DNA from: Petrachloros mirabilis ULC683
GTDB taxonomy: Bacteria; Cyanobacteriota; Cyanobacteriia; Thermosynechococcales; Thermosynechococcaceae
Direction of reading: 5' to 3'
NCBI RefSeq assembly: GCF_009939295.1
Contig: NZ_WVIC01000003.1
Coordinates: forward strand, 1 to 64,000
Length of the DNA: 64,000 nt
Shown here: in pieces, positions 17,187-26,105 of the stretch
Layout: the number at the start of each line of letters is the position of its first letter
Numbering within the stretch: position 1 is the stretch's first letter
Made by a program: the position numbers and the translations under genes
Notes under the pieces: generated by a model
The model's database searches: none
What the model was told of the DNA's origin: nothing
The model's input: the letters and a program-made list of their open reading frames with translations, nothing else

Positions 17187-18077
17187 TCAAATACTGAGAT
17201 AGCGCTTCAGAAAATGCTCTAGGGACTCCAACGGAATATCATACAAGCTTTGGATCTGCTCTGTTTCTTCAGGGGTGCAGAAAAACTCATGGGCCAGTAG
17301 GGTTCTGAATGTTCCCAGGGTAGACTGAGCTGGCGGATTCACCCAGCCTAAGATGTTGCGGACACCGTCTACGGCCAGCAGGGGTAGATTCAGCACCCAA
17401 GGCTCTCGGTCGAAGAGTTGCCCCATCAGTTTGGGAATATCGCCGCGATGGAGAATTTCGGGGCCGCCCACGGCCAAAACTTGCTGGTGCGCCCCAGGGT
17501 TGGCATGAGACGTAGCCGCAATCTGCGCTAAATCATCGGTACTGACAATGGAAGTACGATTTTGGGGGTCGCCAATCAACCAGTAAATACCGGTGCGGCG
17601 AAACTGCTCTGCCACAGACAGTAGATTGGAGGCCAACCCAGCCGGACGCAGAATGGTAAATGATACACCACTGGCTTGCAGATAATGTTCAACGGCGGCT
17701 TTAGCCTTAAAGATCGGGGCATCTTCGTAGCGCCGGTCTGCCCCGAGGACAGAAATAAAGGTGAAATGCTCAATGCCCAGGACTTGGGCTTGGTCGATCA
17801 AGGCCATATTGGCGCGATAGTCAACGGCTTCAATTTCATCTAGGCTTTGAGCCCGTGAGGCGCTGTGGGTGCTGATGATGGCCGTCACCCCTTGGCATGC
17901 TTTGCGAATATCGGCTCCATGGCGCAAGTCACCGATGAAAATTTGAGCCCCCCGTGCCTCTAGCTCTGTGTAGCGAGCGCTGAGCCTGACAAAAGCTCGC
18001 ACAGGCAGGTTTTGCTCTCGCAATTTGCGGACAATTCTACATCCCAGTTGTCCGGTAGCTCCTGTGACTAAATACAT
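17187..18077 (-). CDS. NAD(P)-binding NmrA-like/SDR-a5 reductase
   Basis: 297 residues starting at MYLVTGATGQLG (ATG 18075-18077, with AAGGAA about 9 nt upstream); the longer open frame upstream is Pro-rich and not conserved-looking. Rossmann GATGQLG loop at 5-11, followed by the NmrA pattern (FVRLSARY, IFIGDLRH, ISVLGADRR). The lack of an obvious YxxxK catalytic pair suggests an atypical SDR that senses or uses NAD(P)H, similar to QOR2-type quinone reductases or NmrA regulators. Same strand as the transglutaminase-like gene 68 bp upstream, so probably co-transcribed. Confidence 0.85.
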   Translation of the reverse strand: MYLVTGATGQLGCRIVRKLREQNLPVRAFVRLSARYTELEARGAQIFIGDLRHGADIRKACQGVTAIISTHSASRAQSLDEIEAVDYRANMALIDQAQVLGIEHFTFISVLGADRRYEDAPIFKAKAAVEHYLQASGVSFTILRPAGLASNLLSVAEQFRRTGIYWLIGDPQNRTSIVSTDDLAQIAATSHANPGAHQQVLAVGGPEILHRGDIPKLMGQLFDREPWVLNLPLLAVDGVRNILGWVNPPAQSTLGTFRTLLAHEFFCTPEETEQIQSLYDIPLESLEHFLKRYLSI

Positions 18078-18145
18078 ATTGAACGGTTCCTTGGCCCCAA
18101 TTCTCTTCCTTAGTGTAGCGAACCCCTCAGGGGCGGGGCCGACGC

Positions 18146-20476
18146 CTATCTTCGCCGTTGTTGGAGTCGGCGCAGCAGTTGGCGTAGATGGGGGAGGTTG
18201 GCAGGCTGGCCACCATAGCGCCAAGCTACATAGGCTTGGGAAATTTCATCTACGGCAGTGGCGGTGGCACTGGGGGTGGTGCGCACAACTTGTCCTAGAT
18301 ACTCTAAGGGGGTTTGCTGAGGCTGCTTCAGGAGTCCTCGCTCTGCGAGTCGATCGAGCATTTGCTGATAAAGTCGCTCCATAGGCGGTAGGCTGGCTAG
18401 CCAGCGCTGACGTCGCCAACTGCGCCATCCTTGCCAGAGCAGCCACAGCAGCAGAACGAACCCCATCAGCAGCATCAGACCGCTGACGATGCCGTCCCAA
18501 CCCCCCGAAAATAACTGTAAGAGTCGGGCGATCAGCAGCGCGATCGCACCAAAAATGCCCGCAAAAAAGCTGGTGACGGGGGATGGCAACCAGCCCGCCA
18601 CCCAATGCCAAAACTGGCGCAGCACTGAGAAGGTTTGATCGACTTCAATGGAAGGGGGAATCAAATCGTGGCCGGGGATGGGGTCAAAGCCGAACCAGCC
18701 ATGGCCTGGAAAGTAAACCTCAGTGATGGCATGGGCGTCAGTATTTTTGACCACATACATGCCCGTAAAGGGATTAAACTGTCCTGAGCTAAAGCCTGTC
18801 ACTAACCGAGCTGGAATACCGATGGAGCGGAGCATTACGGTCAAAACCGTGGCAAAGTGATCGCCGTAACCTCCCCGAGATTGGAACAGAAAAGACTCTA
18901 CCAAGTCGGCATCTGCTGCTAAGGGTGGTAGATCGCCTTGGAGGCTGTAGTTTTGTTTGAGGGCTTGGGTGAGAAATAGGGCTTGTTCGTAGGGTGCGGT
19001 GATGGGGTTGTCTGATTGTGCTAAAAGGGTTTGGGCTTGCTGGCGGATGCTGGTAGCAATATCGGGTGGTAGTTGCAAATAGACCTGGCGAATGTCGGTG
19101 GGGTATTCAGTGGGCGTTTGCCCTAGGCGGGTGCGATCGCGGTACGGCACATCGGACACCACCGTATAGGTCAGTCCCTCATCTAAAGACACCGGAGCGC
19201 GGAGGGTGCCTTCGGGGTCTTGGGCAATTTCCCGAGTGGGAAAGTAAACATGGCGGGGTTGATTTAGGGCTGGAATTAGATTGGGAAAGTCGGTGACGAT
19301 GGAATAAGTTTGCACCACTTCTCGGCTCGGCCCTAAGGGGGTGAGGCTGGGAACCCGAAACCGATAGTTCCAGGCTGAGCGCTGGATTTTCTCGGCCTGT
19401 TCGTTGCGGGAGAGCCGCCAACCGCGTCCGGTGTACTCGTCAAAGGCCATGACTCGCCAGAAGCCCTCGGCTTGCGATCGCACCCGCATCACCACTTCCG
19501 GCTCTAGAGTTCCCCGCAGATTTTGGTCAATTTCCTGGTTAAAGCCGTAGTAAAATCGTGAGTTAAAAGTAGTTTGTTCCCCGCCCTCCCCAAACGTTGC
19601 CTCAGCGGAGCCACTGCCCTGACCATTCCCCGAGGTCTCCTCGGAACGGTTATAGCCTGGATTGACAATGGCCTGTGGGTCAAACTCCCCCTCCATTTCA
19701 ATGGGGGCACTTACCGGAAACGTGCGCAACTGGTAACCCGGTAGTCTCGGAATCAGCGCAAAAATAACCAGCCCCAAGGCCACCACCGTGATCAGAATCA
19801 ATCCAAAGCGACGGGGGGCTAAATCCAACTGGCGCAACCGCACTGCCACAAACCCGAGACGAGCGCGATAATCCAGCACCAGTACCGGCAGGGCAATCCC
19901 CAAAAACAGCAACAGCAACCCGCCAAAAGCCGTGGTTTCACTCACCGTGGCTGCTACCCCCAGCAAGATCACCCCAATCACTGCCGAATAGCCCAAATCC
20001 TTGCGCCGGGGCAAATCAAACGTATGTAACACCTGCAACTGAATCAACAGCTCCGCCAACATAATGCGGGTGTCGCCCAATTGCCCCACCAAGCGTCCTA
20101 GAAACAGAAACAGCACCACCAACATCCCGGCGGCAATGCCCACCTTGGCCACCGTATTGCGCCGCCGTCGCTGACGCCAGCTCCAGGTTGCCCCGATCGC
20201 GCTCAGTGGTACAGCCCACACCGCATTTTGAGTGGAAGCCGCCAAATCTGTGGCCGCAATTCCCACGGTGACCAAAAGCTGCACAAACACCCGCAACCAA
20301 ACCGAGTCTTCTACAGGTAGACTCTCTCGGACAGTAGGCAATACAGGGCGGTTGAGCTGTCGGCGCAGCGATGGCCAAAAGTTAGTAGCAGTGTCGGGCA
20401 GCGGCATTTTGCGCTCAGAGGAAGGGGGCATGGCGTCCAGCTCAGCAGTGACGGGATGTGCTCCCGCCGAAGACAT
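18146..20476 (-). CDS. TgpA-like transglutaminase-fold membrane protein lacking catalytic Cys
   Basis: 776 residues; earlier or later Met (M16, M24) are possible starts. Domains: N-terminal membrane region with about six helices (about 65-260, DUF3488/TgpA N-terminal type), periplasmic transglutaminase-like domain (about 480-620), then a transmembrane helix and a DUF4129-like C-terminus. In the transglutaminase core, His (DAHAITEVYF) and Asp (FGFDPIPG) are present, but the Cys position reads RGGYGDHFA instead of the usual RGxCEHYA. So the nucleophile appears to be Gly. This predicts a non-catalytic or altered domain, perhaps a peptide-binding module at the cell wall. Confidence 0.88.
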   Translation of the reverse strand: MSSAGAHPVTAELDAMPPSSERKMPLPDTATNFWPSLRRQLNRPVLPTVRESLPVEDSVWLRVFVQLLVTVGIAATDLAASTQNAVWAVPLSAIGATWSWRQRRRRNTVAKVGIAAGMLVVLFLFLGRLVGQLGDTRIMLAELLIQLQVLHTFDLPRRKDLGYSAVIGVILLGVAATVSETTAFGGLLLLFLGIALPVLVLDYRARLGFVAVRLRQLDLAPRRFGLILITVVALGLVIFALIPRLPGYQLRTFPVSAPIEMEGEFDPQAIVNPGYNRSEETSGNGQGSGSAEATFGEGGEQTTFNSRFYYGFNQEIDQNLRGTLEPEVVMRVRSQAEGFWRVMAFDEYTGRGWRLSRNEQAEKIQRSAWNYRFRVPSLTPLGPSREVVQTYSIVTDFPNLIPALNQPRHVYFPTREIAQDPEGTLRAPVSLDEGLTYTVVSDVPYRDRTRLGQTPTEYPTDIRQVYLQLPPDIATSIRQQAQTLLAQSDNPITAPYEQALFLTQALKQNYSLQGDLPPLAADADLVESFLFQSRGGYGDHFATVLTVMLRSIGIPARLVTGFSSGQFNPFTGMYVVKNTDAHAITEVYFPGHGWFGFDPIPGHDLIPPSIEVDQTFSVLRQFWHWVAGWLPSPVTSFFAGIFGAIALLIARLLQLFSGGWDGIVSGLMLLMGFVLLLWLLWQGWRSWRRQRWLASLPPMERLYQQMLDRLAERGLLKQPQQTPLEYLGQVVRTTPSATATAVDEISQAYVAWRYGGQPANLPHLRQLLRRLQQRRR

Positions 20477-20721
20477 CTATGCCCTAGTCTACCCAGACGC
20501 CCCCTGTCCCCTGGCACTTCAACACCCTCTGATCCTGCTTGGCAACAAAGCTAAGGTTGCCTTCGTCATGGAAGATTCCGAGGGGGCTACCCCAACTTTG
20601 ATCAGCCTTGACCCTACCAGAACAGGCTCCTGCTCCTGTTTCCGTGGGTATGTTATAACTCAACATATTGGGCTTGTCGTAACCAAGCATCGTTTTACTC
20701 TTTGTTGTTCATCTGCTGCCC

Positions 20722-21342
20722 ATGTCGCCTCAAAAAGTGCCTCCTCCTGAACAGTCCAAGTCTCCAGCCACAGAAGAATCTTGGTGGCTAGAAGCAGTTA
20801 AAACCGTTGGCCTGAGTCTTTTCCTTGCGTTTGGGATTCGCACCTTTGTTGCTGAAGCTCGATTTATTCCCTCGGGCTCCATGGAACCCACCCTTCAGAT
20901 TGACGACCGGTTGATTGTGGATAAAGTCTCCTATCGATTTCGAGATCCAGTACGGGGTGATATTGTCGTCTTCAACCCCACTCCGGTTTTGCAAGACCAA
21001 GGCTTTCAGGACGCTTTTATTAAGCGAGTGATTGGGCTGCCAGGCGATCAAGTCAGTCTGGAAAACGGCGAAGTGTATGTCAACGAACAGCCCCTACAAG
21101 AAAGCTATGTCGCCAATGGAGACGATACCTCAGTTCAGGCTTGCGGGGAGGAACAAACCAATATTCGCCCCTACTTGAAAGATGCAGTGATCATTCCCGA
21201 AGATCAATATCTGGTTCTCGGTGATAACCGCCACAATAGCTACGATGGTCGCTGTTGGGGGCTGGTCTCCCGAGATAAGTTAGTGGGGCGAGCGGTGTTT
21301 CGGTTTTGGCCATTCAGTCGCGTCGGCGTGATTTCAGATTAA
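20722..21342 (+). CDS. lepB: Type I signal peptidase
   Basis: 206 residues. One N-terminal transmembrane helix (about 25-43) precedes the catalytic Ser in PSGSMEPT (S53). The general base Lys is in IKRVIGLPGD (K101). Conserved boxes GDIVVF and VLGDNRHNSYDGR follow. Cleaves Sec and Tat signal peptides at the periplasmic or lumenal face of the membrane. Its 3' end overlaps by 9 bp with the convergent phytase-like gene. Confidence 0.96.
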   Translation: MSPQKVPPPEQSKSPATEESWWLEAVKTVGLSLFLAFGIRTFVAEARFIPSGSMEPTLQIDDRLIVDKVSYRFRDPVRGDIVVFNPTPVLQDQGFQDAFIKRVIGLPGDQVSLENGEVYVNEQPLQESYVANGDDTSVQACGEEQTNIRPYLKDAVIIPEDQYLVLGDNRHNSYDGRCWGLVSRDKLVGRAVFRFWPFSRVGVISD

Positions 21343-22440
21343 CGATTTAGACGACTGGGAGAACAAGCGCAGGAGCAAAAGTTGGGTGATGTTCGCTGTT
21401 GTGCTGGGGTGAGCACTAATCAAAAGACTGCGGCTGCCATCTGGCAAGTAAGGGCCAAGGGTCATGCCCAGCTCAGAGCTGACTGGGATTTCAGGAGCGG
21501 ATAGCTCGATTAGGGGTTGCTTGCGAATGGGCACAACGGCACTGAAAGGAACCGGATCGTAGGCGCTCACATCGGTGGCATCGCCGGTTGCCAACTGAAA
21601 AATTTGAGCATGATCCATGCCCTGAGCATCTCGATATTGCTCCAGGCTGAGAAAGTGGCCCCCACTATCCAGGGTGGTCAGAGCCACCAGTCGAGACATC
21701 TGGGAGCTAGGAACCCCTAGTGGATAAAGATGCTCAGCCAATAGATAGGGTTCGGGCTCACCAATCCAGTAGTGAAAAAAGTGGCTATAGGGCTCAGCCG
21801 CCATGGGTGGCTCCGAAGCTGAGGTGAGTAGGGGCTGCTCAGTGGCCGTAAACAAGCGCTGACCTTCTGGATCTAGGGTCACGGCCTTGAGGCCGGTGCT
21901 CAGATCAGAAACCGCTTCGGGGTCGGCATCCTCTGGGGGACGGAGGCGTTTGGGCAGGGGTAGGCTTTGCTGAAACTCTCCCTGGGGCAAGTTAAAGGCC
22001 GAGATCGGAGTTGCAGCCAAGGGGCTTTGGCGGGTGACCCAAAGGGTTTGACTTCCCAGAGCTAGTCCTGCCGCTGTCTGGCGAGTGTTTGAGGGGGAGT
22101 CTAGGGAAGTGACTGATTCTGGGGTAATGGCTTGGATTGGGGTGGGCGATTCTAGGTTTGGGTCTAGGGCCAGTTTTAGGGAGACCACCCTTGGGGAGGG
22201 GGAATCGCCCAGGGTGGCATAGATGCGATCGCGCCCTCGGTCATAGACCACATCGGTAATCTGTCCCAAGGAGATGCCCGCCCCATCAGACTTAGGGAGC
22301 GTCTGAGCTCCCAAATATTCTAAAGACAGCGGCAAAAAAATCCGAGACTCTGCCGAGACTGAAGGGATGCTACAGCCACTAAAGAAGACCAGAGCCGCGA
22401 TTGCGAAGGCAATCCATCCCCCCTTACCAAGCATCGGCAT
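21334..22440 (-). CDS. Phytase-like esterase lipoprotein
   Basis: About 368 residues from ATG 22438-22440. The frame is open 58 codons upstream, but this start places a lipoprotein signal (hydrophobic stretch then FFSGC, lipidated Cys near residue 23) at the N-terminus. The body fits the esterase-like phytase beta-propeller family: ISLGQITDVVYDRGRDRIYATLGD, LDPEGQRLFTATEQ and the C-terminal ...TQLLLLRL. Expected to be a periplasmic lipoprotein acting on phosphate esters or a non-enzymatic propeller. Convergent with lepB. Confidence 0.82.
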   Translation of the reverse strand: MPMLGKGGWIAFAIAALVFFSGCSIPSVSAESRIFLPLSLEYLGAQTLPKSDGAGISLGQITDVVYDRGRDRIYATLGDSPSPRVVSLKLALDPNLESPTPIQAITPESVTSLDSPSNTRQTAAGLALGSQTLWVTRQSPLAATPISAFNLPQGEFQQSLPLPKRLRPPEDADPEAVSDLSTGLKAVTLDPEGQRLFTATEQPLLTSASEPPMAAEPYSHFFHYWIGEPEPYLLAEHLYPLGVPSSQMSRLVALTTLDSGGHFLSLEQYRDAQGMDHAQIFQLATGDATDVSAYDPVPFSAVVPIRKQPLIELSAPEIPVSSELGMTLGPYLPDGSRSLLISAHPSTTANITQLLLLRLFSQSSKSLI

Positions 22441-22695
22441 CAACGAAAATTTCAACACATCCGCCTCATGAATGCAGTCCGGACAATTTCTTAGCTCAGA
22501 GCGCTGCCTATGATCCGGTTTGACCAATCCAGGGGAAAAACTGAAAGTAAAAACGAATGCAGCTTCCCATGGCGCTGTCCCCAGCGTAAACCTGGATAGG
22601 ACATGCGCTAACATATCCTAGCGAATAGGCTGAACATTGATTGAGATTTCATGCTGCCTCAAGCAGCAAGAGATCAAAGCCCAGAAGGAGATGGC

Positions 22696-23652
22696 ATGGG
22701 ACTTTTACTTGAAGGCATCTGGCACGACCAGTGGTATGACACCAGTCATTCCGGGGGTCGCTTTGTCCGCCAGGACTCCCAATTTCGCAACTGGGTGACA
22801 TCAGATGGAAGTCCAGGCCCGTCAGGCACAGGGGGATTTCAAGCTGAATCGGGTCGCTACCACCTCTATGTTTCCTATGCCTGTCCTTGGGCACATCGCA
22901 CCCTCCTCTTTCGGGCGCTCAAGGGGCTCGAATCGATGATAGATGTGTCTGTCGTGCATTGGTTTATGGGTGAACAGGGCTGGACTTTCGCATCTGGAGC
23001 AGGTGTTATTCCAGACCCCCTCTTTGATGCTCAGTACCTCCATGAGATTTATACGCGAGCAGATCCCACCTATACCGGGCGGGTGACTGTGCCCGTTCTA
23101 TGGGACAAGCAAACCAAAACCATTGTCAGCAATGAATCCTCAGAGATTATTCGCATGTTTAACCAGGCGTTTGACTCTCTGGGTGCTACATCTGGAGACT
23201 ATTACCCAGAGCCGTATCGAGCGGACATTGATGCGCTCAATGAACGCATTTACCACACCGTCAATAATGGGGTTTATAAGTGTGGATTTGCCACAACCCA
23301 AGTAGCTTACGAAGAAGCCATAACTCCCCTCTTTGAGAGCTTAAGTTGGCTAGATGAGCGCCTCTCACATCAGCGCTATCTAATTGCCGATCATCTCACA
23401 GAAGCTGATTGGCGCTTATTCACAACCCTGGTAAGATTTGACCCTGTTTATGTGGGGCATTTCAAGTGTAATATTCGTCGCATCGTTGACTATGTGCACC
23501 TCTGGCCCTACGTTCGGCATCTGTATCAGATGCCAGGTATTGCTGATACAGTGAACTTTGATCACATTAAAGGACATTACTACCAAAGCCATAAAACAAT
23601 TAACCCAACTGGAATCGTTCCAGTTGGGCCAGACATCAACTTTGGGTTCTAA
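22696..23652 (+). CDS. Glutathionyl-hydroquinone reductase (Xi-class GST)
   Basis: 318 residues from ATG 22696, chosen because AGAAGGAG ends 5 nt upstream; earlier in-frame starts lack such a site. The motif SYACPWAHR carries the catalytic Cys (about C63) of Xi-class glutathione transferases, which reduce glutathionyl-hydroquinones. Further diagnostic segments are RVTVPVLWDK, NESSEIIRMFN, and the all-alpha C-terminal domain with LTEADWRLFTTLVRFDPVYVGHFKCN. Full length. A perfect 11-bp inverted repeat (23604-23614/23618-23628) is embedded just before the stop. Confidence 0.95.
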   Translation: MGLLLEGIWHDQWYDTSHSGGRFVRQDSQFRNWVTSDGSPGPSGTGGFQAESGRYHLYVSYACPWAHRTLLFRALKGLESMIDVSVVHWFMGEQGWTFASGAGVIPDPLFDAQYLHEIYTRADPTYTGRVTVPVLWDKQTKTIVSNESSEIIRMFNQAFDSLGATSGDYYPEPYRADIDALNERIYHTVNNGVYKCGFATTQVAYEEAITPLFESLSWLDERLSHQRYLIADHLTEADWRLFTTLVRFDPVYVGHFKCNIRRIVDYVHLWPYVRHLYQMPGIADTVNFDHIKGHYYQSHKTINPTGIVPVGPDINFGF

Positions 23653-23671
23653 GGCGACAAATCAACTCAGG

Positions 23672-23893
23672 TTAAATTCCAAGAGACTTCCGAGAGCGCT
23701 TCAACTGCTTCCACAGGGCTTTGATTTCACGGTAGCTCTCGGCGGGGGTGAGTTTACCATTAGACTCCAAGCTCGAAATGTAGCTCACCCGTTGCGAAAA
23801 CTCTTGAAGATTGGCGTTAAATACCAAGTTTTTTGGCTTTACTTCTCCTCGATAGGCGCTGTAAGGAAATAAAAAATTGGATTGAAAAGACAT
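23672..23893 (-). CDS. Small conserved cyanobacterial protein (DUF7219-like)
   Basis: About 73 residues from ATG 23891-23893; seven upstream codons are also open. The pattern FLFPYSAYRGEVKPKNLVFNANLQEFSQRV followed by a helical Lys-rich tail (KALWKQLKRSRKSLGI) is conserved-looking and matches what I recall as the DUF7219 family, widespread in cyanobacteria. No signal peptide or catalytic motif. Function unknown. Convergent with the glutathionyl-hydroquinone reductase, 20 bp apart. Confidence 0.75.
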   Translation of the reverse strand: MSFQSNFLFPYSAYRGEVKPKNLVFNANLQEFSQRVSYISSLESNGKLTPAESYREIKALWKQLKRSRKSLGI

Positions 23894-24248
23894 GTGCTGA
23901 TACCTCGCACCCAAACTAAATAAGCTTTATTCTGATTTTCCTAGGGCATTTCCACCAATTGGCCTGCCCAGACTCGCCAGCCAGGTTTTGGCTAGAAACC
24001 GGGTTAGCCATAATGCTCTGCTACGGATCAAGTTTTCCTAGGTGTCTTAACCCATTCTTAACTATACCCTAGCAAAAACAGTTGTCGATCATTGTGATTT
24101 GGACAACAAGTCTATTGAGGCTTGGCATTAAAGCTGTGGCTGCTATGCACTGATCAGAACGCCTTTGAAGGAAGCGATGAAGTACAGTAGCATTGAAGTC
24201 AGTCGATTTTCCTAGATCTGGAGGACAGCTTGTCAGCGTGATTGCTCA
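23894..24248. other. Intergenic region without recognised feature
   Basis: About 355 bp between the small DUF7219-like gene and a family A repeat. No plausible gene on either strand. It should hold the promoter of the leftward small gene. Nothing else could be recognised. Confidence 0.4.
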
Positions 24249-24425
24249 GAGCTTGTTTGAGAAGTCGCTTAGACCTTGCACTTGCCCCCCTAGCCCCCCC
24301 TCGCGCAGCGTGCCCGCAGGGCGTAATTCTGGGGGGAAATGATCAGAGTTTTTGGCTTTCTCCCCCCAAAATTGGGGGGTCGGGGGGGCTAATGCAGGGA
24401 TGAATGAGGCTTTTCAGACGGCCTC
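24249..24425 (+). mobile_element. Family A MITE, copy 1 (TSD TCA)
   Basis: 177 bp. Ends GAGCTTGTTTGAGAAG and, on the complement, GAGGCCGTCTGAAAAG form an imperfect terminal inverted repeat. Flanked by TCA on both sides (24246-24248 and 24426-24428), a 3-bp TNA target duplication typical of IS5/IS1031-group elements. The core contains CCCCCC/GGGGGG arms and a GC-rich insert (GCGCAGCGTGCCCGCAGGGCG-like) shared with the copy at 36934. Confidence 0.8.
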
Positions 24426-24491
24426 TCAATGATGTGGCTGTTCGCGGCGAGTGTTTGGGTTCCGTCCATTGATGAGTATTAAAGACTGCCG

Positions 24492-25418
24492 ATGCTGATT
24501 TGCCCTTATTGCCTTCAGGAAAATGCCGATGATGCCCCCCACTGTTTGAGGTGCAACGCTTCTCTGAGTGCCATTGACCGATGTGGAACTTGTGGTGCGT
24601 CAGTGCTGGCGTTTGCAAATTTCTGCTATCAATGCGGACAAGCCCTGCCCCAGTCTGTGGCAGCACCGATTACGGCGCGACTCGATGAAACCTGGGGACA
24701 CAAAACGGCAAGCGGCTTCCTAGAAGAGGTAGATGATATTCCTGCCACTACATTTCAGGCTCAGTCTGCCCGATTGTTGCATCTCCAGAGTCATCAGTTC
24801 ATTGAGTTTCCGATGGGCATTTTAGAAGTCACCTTAGGCAAAGCGAGTCGCCAGTTCCTCCCTGATATTGATGTGCACGACCTGCCGGGGGCAAAGGTGG
24901 TTTCCAGAAAACACGCCTGTATTCATATTCAGGGCAAGTCATTTTCAATTGAGGACTTAGGCAGCACCAATGGAACCTTCATTAATGAGGTTGCCTTACC
25001 CCAGGGAAGTCGGCACCCCCTTCAATTTGGAGATCGCATCAGTTTTGGGCAGGGAGATGAATTTACGCTGGTTTTTGTGCGAGATACCCCTGTCAATGTG
25101 AAACACCTACAGGATGTGTCGGGGGCAGATCCTGCCTTTGAACAGGAGCTCTTGCAGTCTTTTGTGACCTATGCACCTGAATGCATTGCGGCGATTAAGG
25201 CGGCGGCGAGTCAACAGAATTTTTTGGATGTTAGCAATCAAGCTGAGCAGTTGCGAATTGCTAGTTATAACGTAGGGGTACAGGTGATTCAATTGCTTTC
25301 AGAGCAACTCAATGTTGCGGTTAAGCAATCAAACTACACCCACATCAATCCCCTGATTCAGAATATGGAGCAGGAAATTCAGAAAGTAAACTTATTCTTG
25401 AAGGTCTATTACGGCTGA
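24492..25418 (+). CDS. Zinc-ribbon FHA protein with degenerate HPt domain
   Basis: 308 residues. Two zinc ribbons with eight Cys (C4, C7, C18, C21, C31, C34, C45, C48). FHA domain about 105-197 with the phosphothreonine-binding residues VVSRKHA (138-142) and GSTNGT (157-162). The C-terminal 212-305 resembles a histidine phosphotransfer domain (DPAFEQELLQSF, then AEQLRIASYNVG), but the phospho-accepting His expected in AHxLKGSS is Glu (E252). So it should bind phosphothreonine partners but not relay phosphate. May connect Ser/Thr kinase signalling with two-component proteins. Single gene preceded by a family A repeat. Confidence 0.85.
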   Translation: MLICPYCLQENADDAPHCLRCNASLSAIDRCGTCGASVLAFANFCYQCGQALPQSVAAPITARLDETWGHKTASGFLEEVDDIPATTFQAQSARLLHLQSHQFIEFPMGILEVTLGKASRQFLPDIDVHDLPGAKVVSRKHACIHIQGKSFSIEDLGSTNGTFINEVALPQGSRHPLQFGDRISFGQGDEFTLVFVRDTPVNVKHLQDVSGADPAFEQELLQSFVTYAPECIAAIKAAASQQNFLDVSNQAEQLRIASYNVGVQVIQLLSEQLNVAVKQSNYTHINPLIQNMEQEIQKVNLFLKVYYG

Positions 25419-25485
25419 GCGGGTGACAGGGGCGCTAAGAGGCATCTTGGGTGAATGGGGCGTGAGGATTCAAGGTTGAGTTTAG

Positions 25486-25962
25486 TTGAGTTCAAGGTTG
25501 ATATTGCTTACACAGTCTGCTGCTTTTCGGATTACGTTTGCACCTTTGTCGTGGGCGCAGGTGTATGCGATCGCAGATCACTCCCATAACGGCGCAGTCG
25601 TGGTCATGAGCGGTACCGTGCGCGACCATACCGATGGTCGGCTCGTCAAGTTTCTAGAATATCAGGCTTACGAACCAATGGCACTGAAAGTCTTTGCCCA
25701 GATTGCCCAGGAAGCTCAACAGCGATGGCCTAGCATTAATCAGGTGGTGATTCACCATCGCGTCGGGTCTCTCTCTATTGGTGAAATCAGCGTCTTAATT
25801 GCCGTGGGGTGTCCTCATCGCGGAGAAGCCTTTGCGGCCTGTCAGCATGTCATTGATACCCTGAAACACACCGCTCCCATCTGGAAAAAAGAGCACTGGC
25901 AAGATGGCTCTAGCAGTTGGGTTAGCATTGGAGCCTGTGAACAGTCTGGCGATCGTTGTTAG
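25486..25962 (+). CDS. moaE: Molybdopterin synthase catalytic subunit
   Basis: Up to 158 residues. Transfers sulphur from MoaD thiocarboxylate to precursor Z to make molybdopterin. Diagnostic segments: GAVVVMSGTVRDHTDG, LEYQAYEPMALK, HHRVGSLSIGEISVLIAVG, HRGEAFAACQ and the catalytic-Lys region PIWKKEHWQDG. No ATG precedes the conserved part; TTG codons at 25486, 25498 and 25504 are candidates, the last with AAGG about 7 nt upstream. The true start is unresolved. No moaD is next to it. Confidence 0.92.
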   Translation: MSSRLILLTQSAAFRITFAPLSWAQVYAIADHSHNGAVVVMSGTVRDHTDGRLVKFLEYQAYEPMALKVFAQIAQEAQQRWPSINQVVIHHRVGSLSIGEISVLIAVGCPHRGEAFAACQHVIDTLKHTAPIWKKEHWQDGSSSWVSIGACEQSGDRC

Positions 25963-25982
25963 AGCATTCTGGGGCTGTGAAC

Positions 25983-26105
25983 GAAGTATTTACCATTGAG
26001 CTTGGGGTGAATAGCTATATTGTTAAACCCATTGCCTTTCAAGATTTTCTGGATGTTGCCCAGCAAATTGGTCAATACTGGATGGTGCTCAATAATATTC
26101 TCTAG
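25983..26105 (+). pseudogene. Relic of a response-regulator receiver domain
   Basis: A 40-codon open stretch ending at TAG 26103-26105 encodes the C-terminal end of a receiver domain: ELGVNSYIVKPIAFQDFL, with the conserved Lys-Pro pair, then QIGQYWMVLNN as in Rcp1-like single-domain regulators. No phosphorylation-site Asp or start codon remains upstream. The fragment lies 20 bp after moaE and is not expected to function. Confidence 0.75.
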
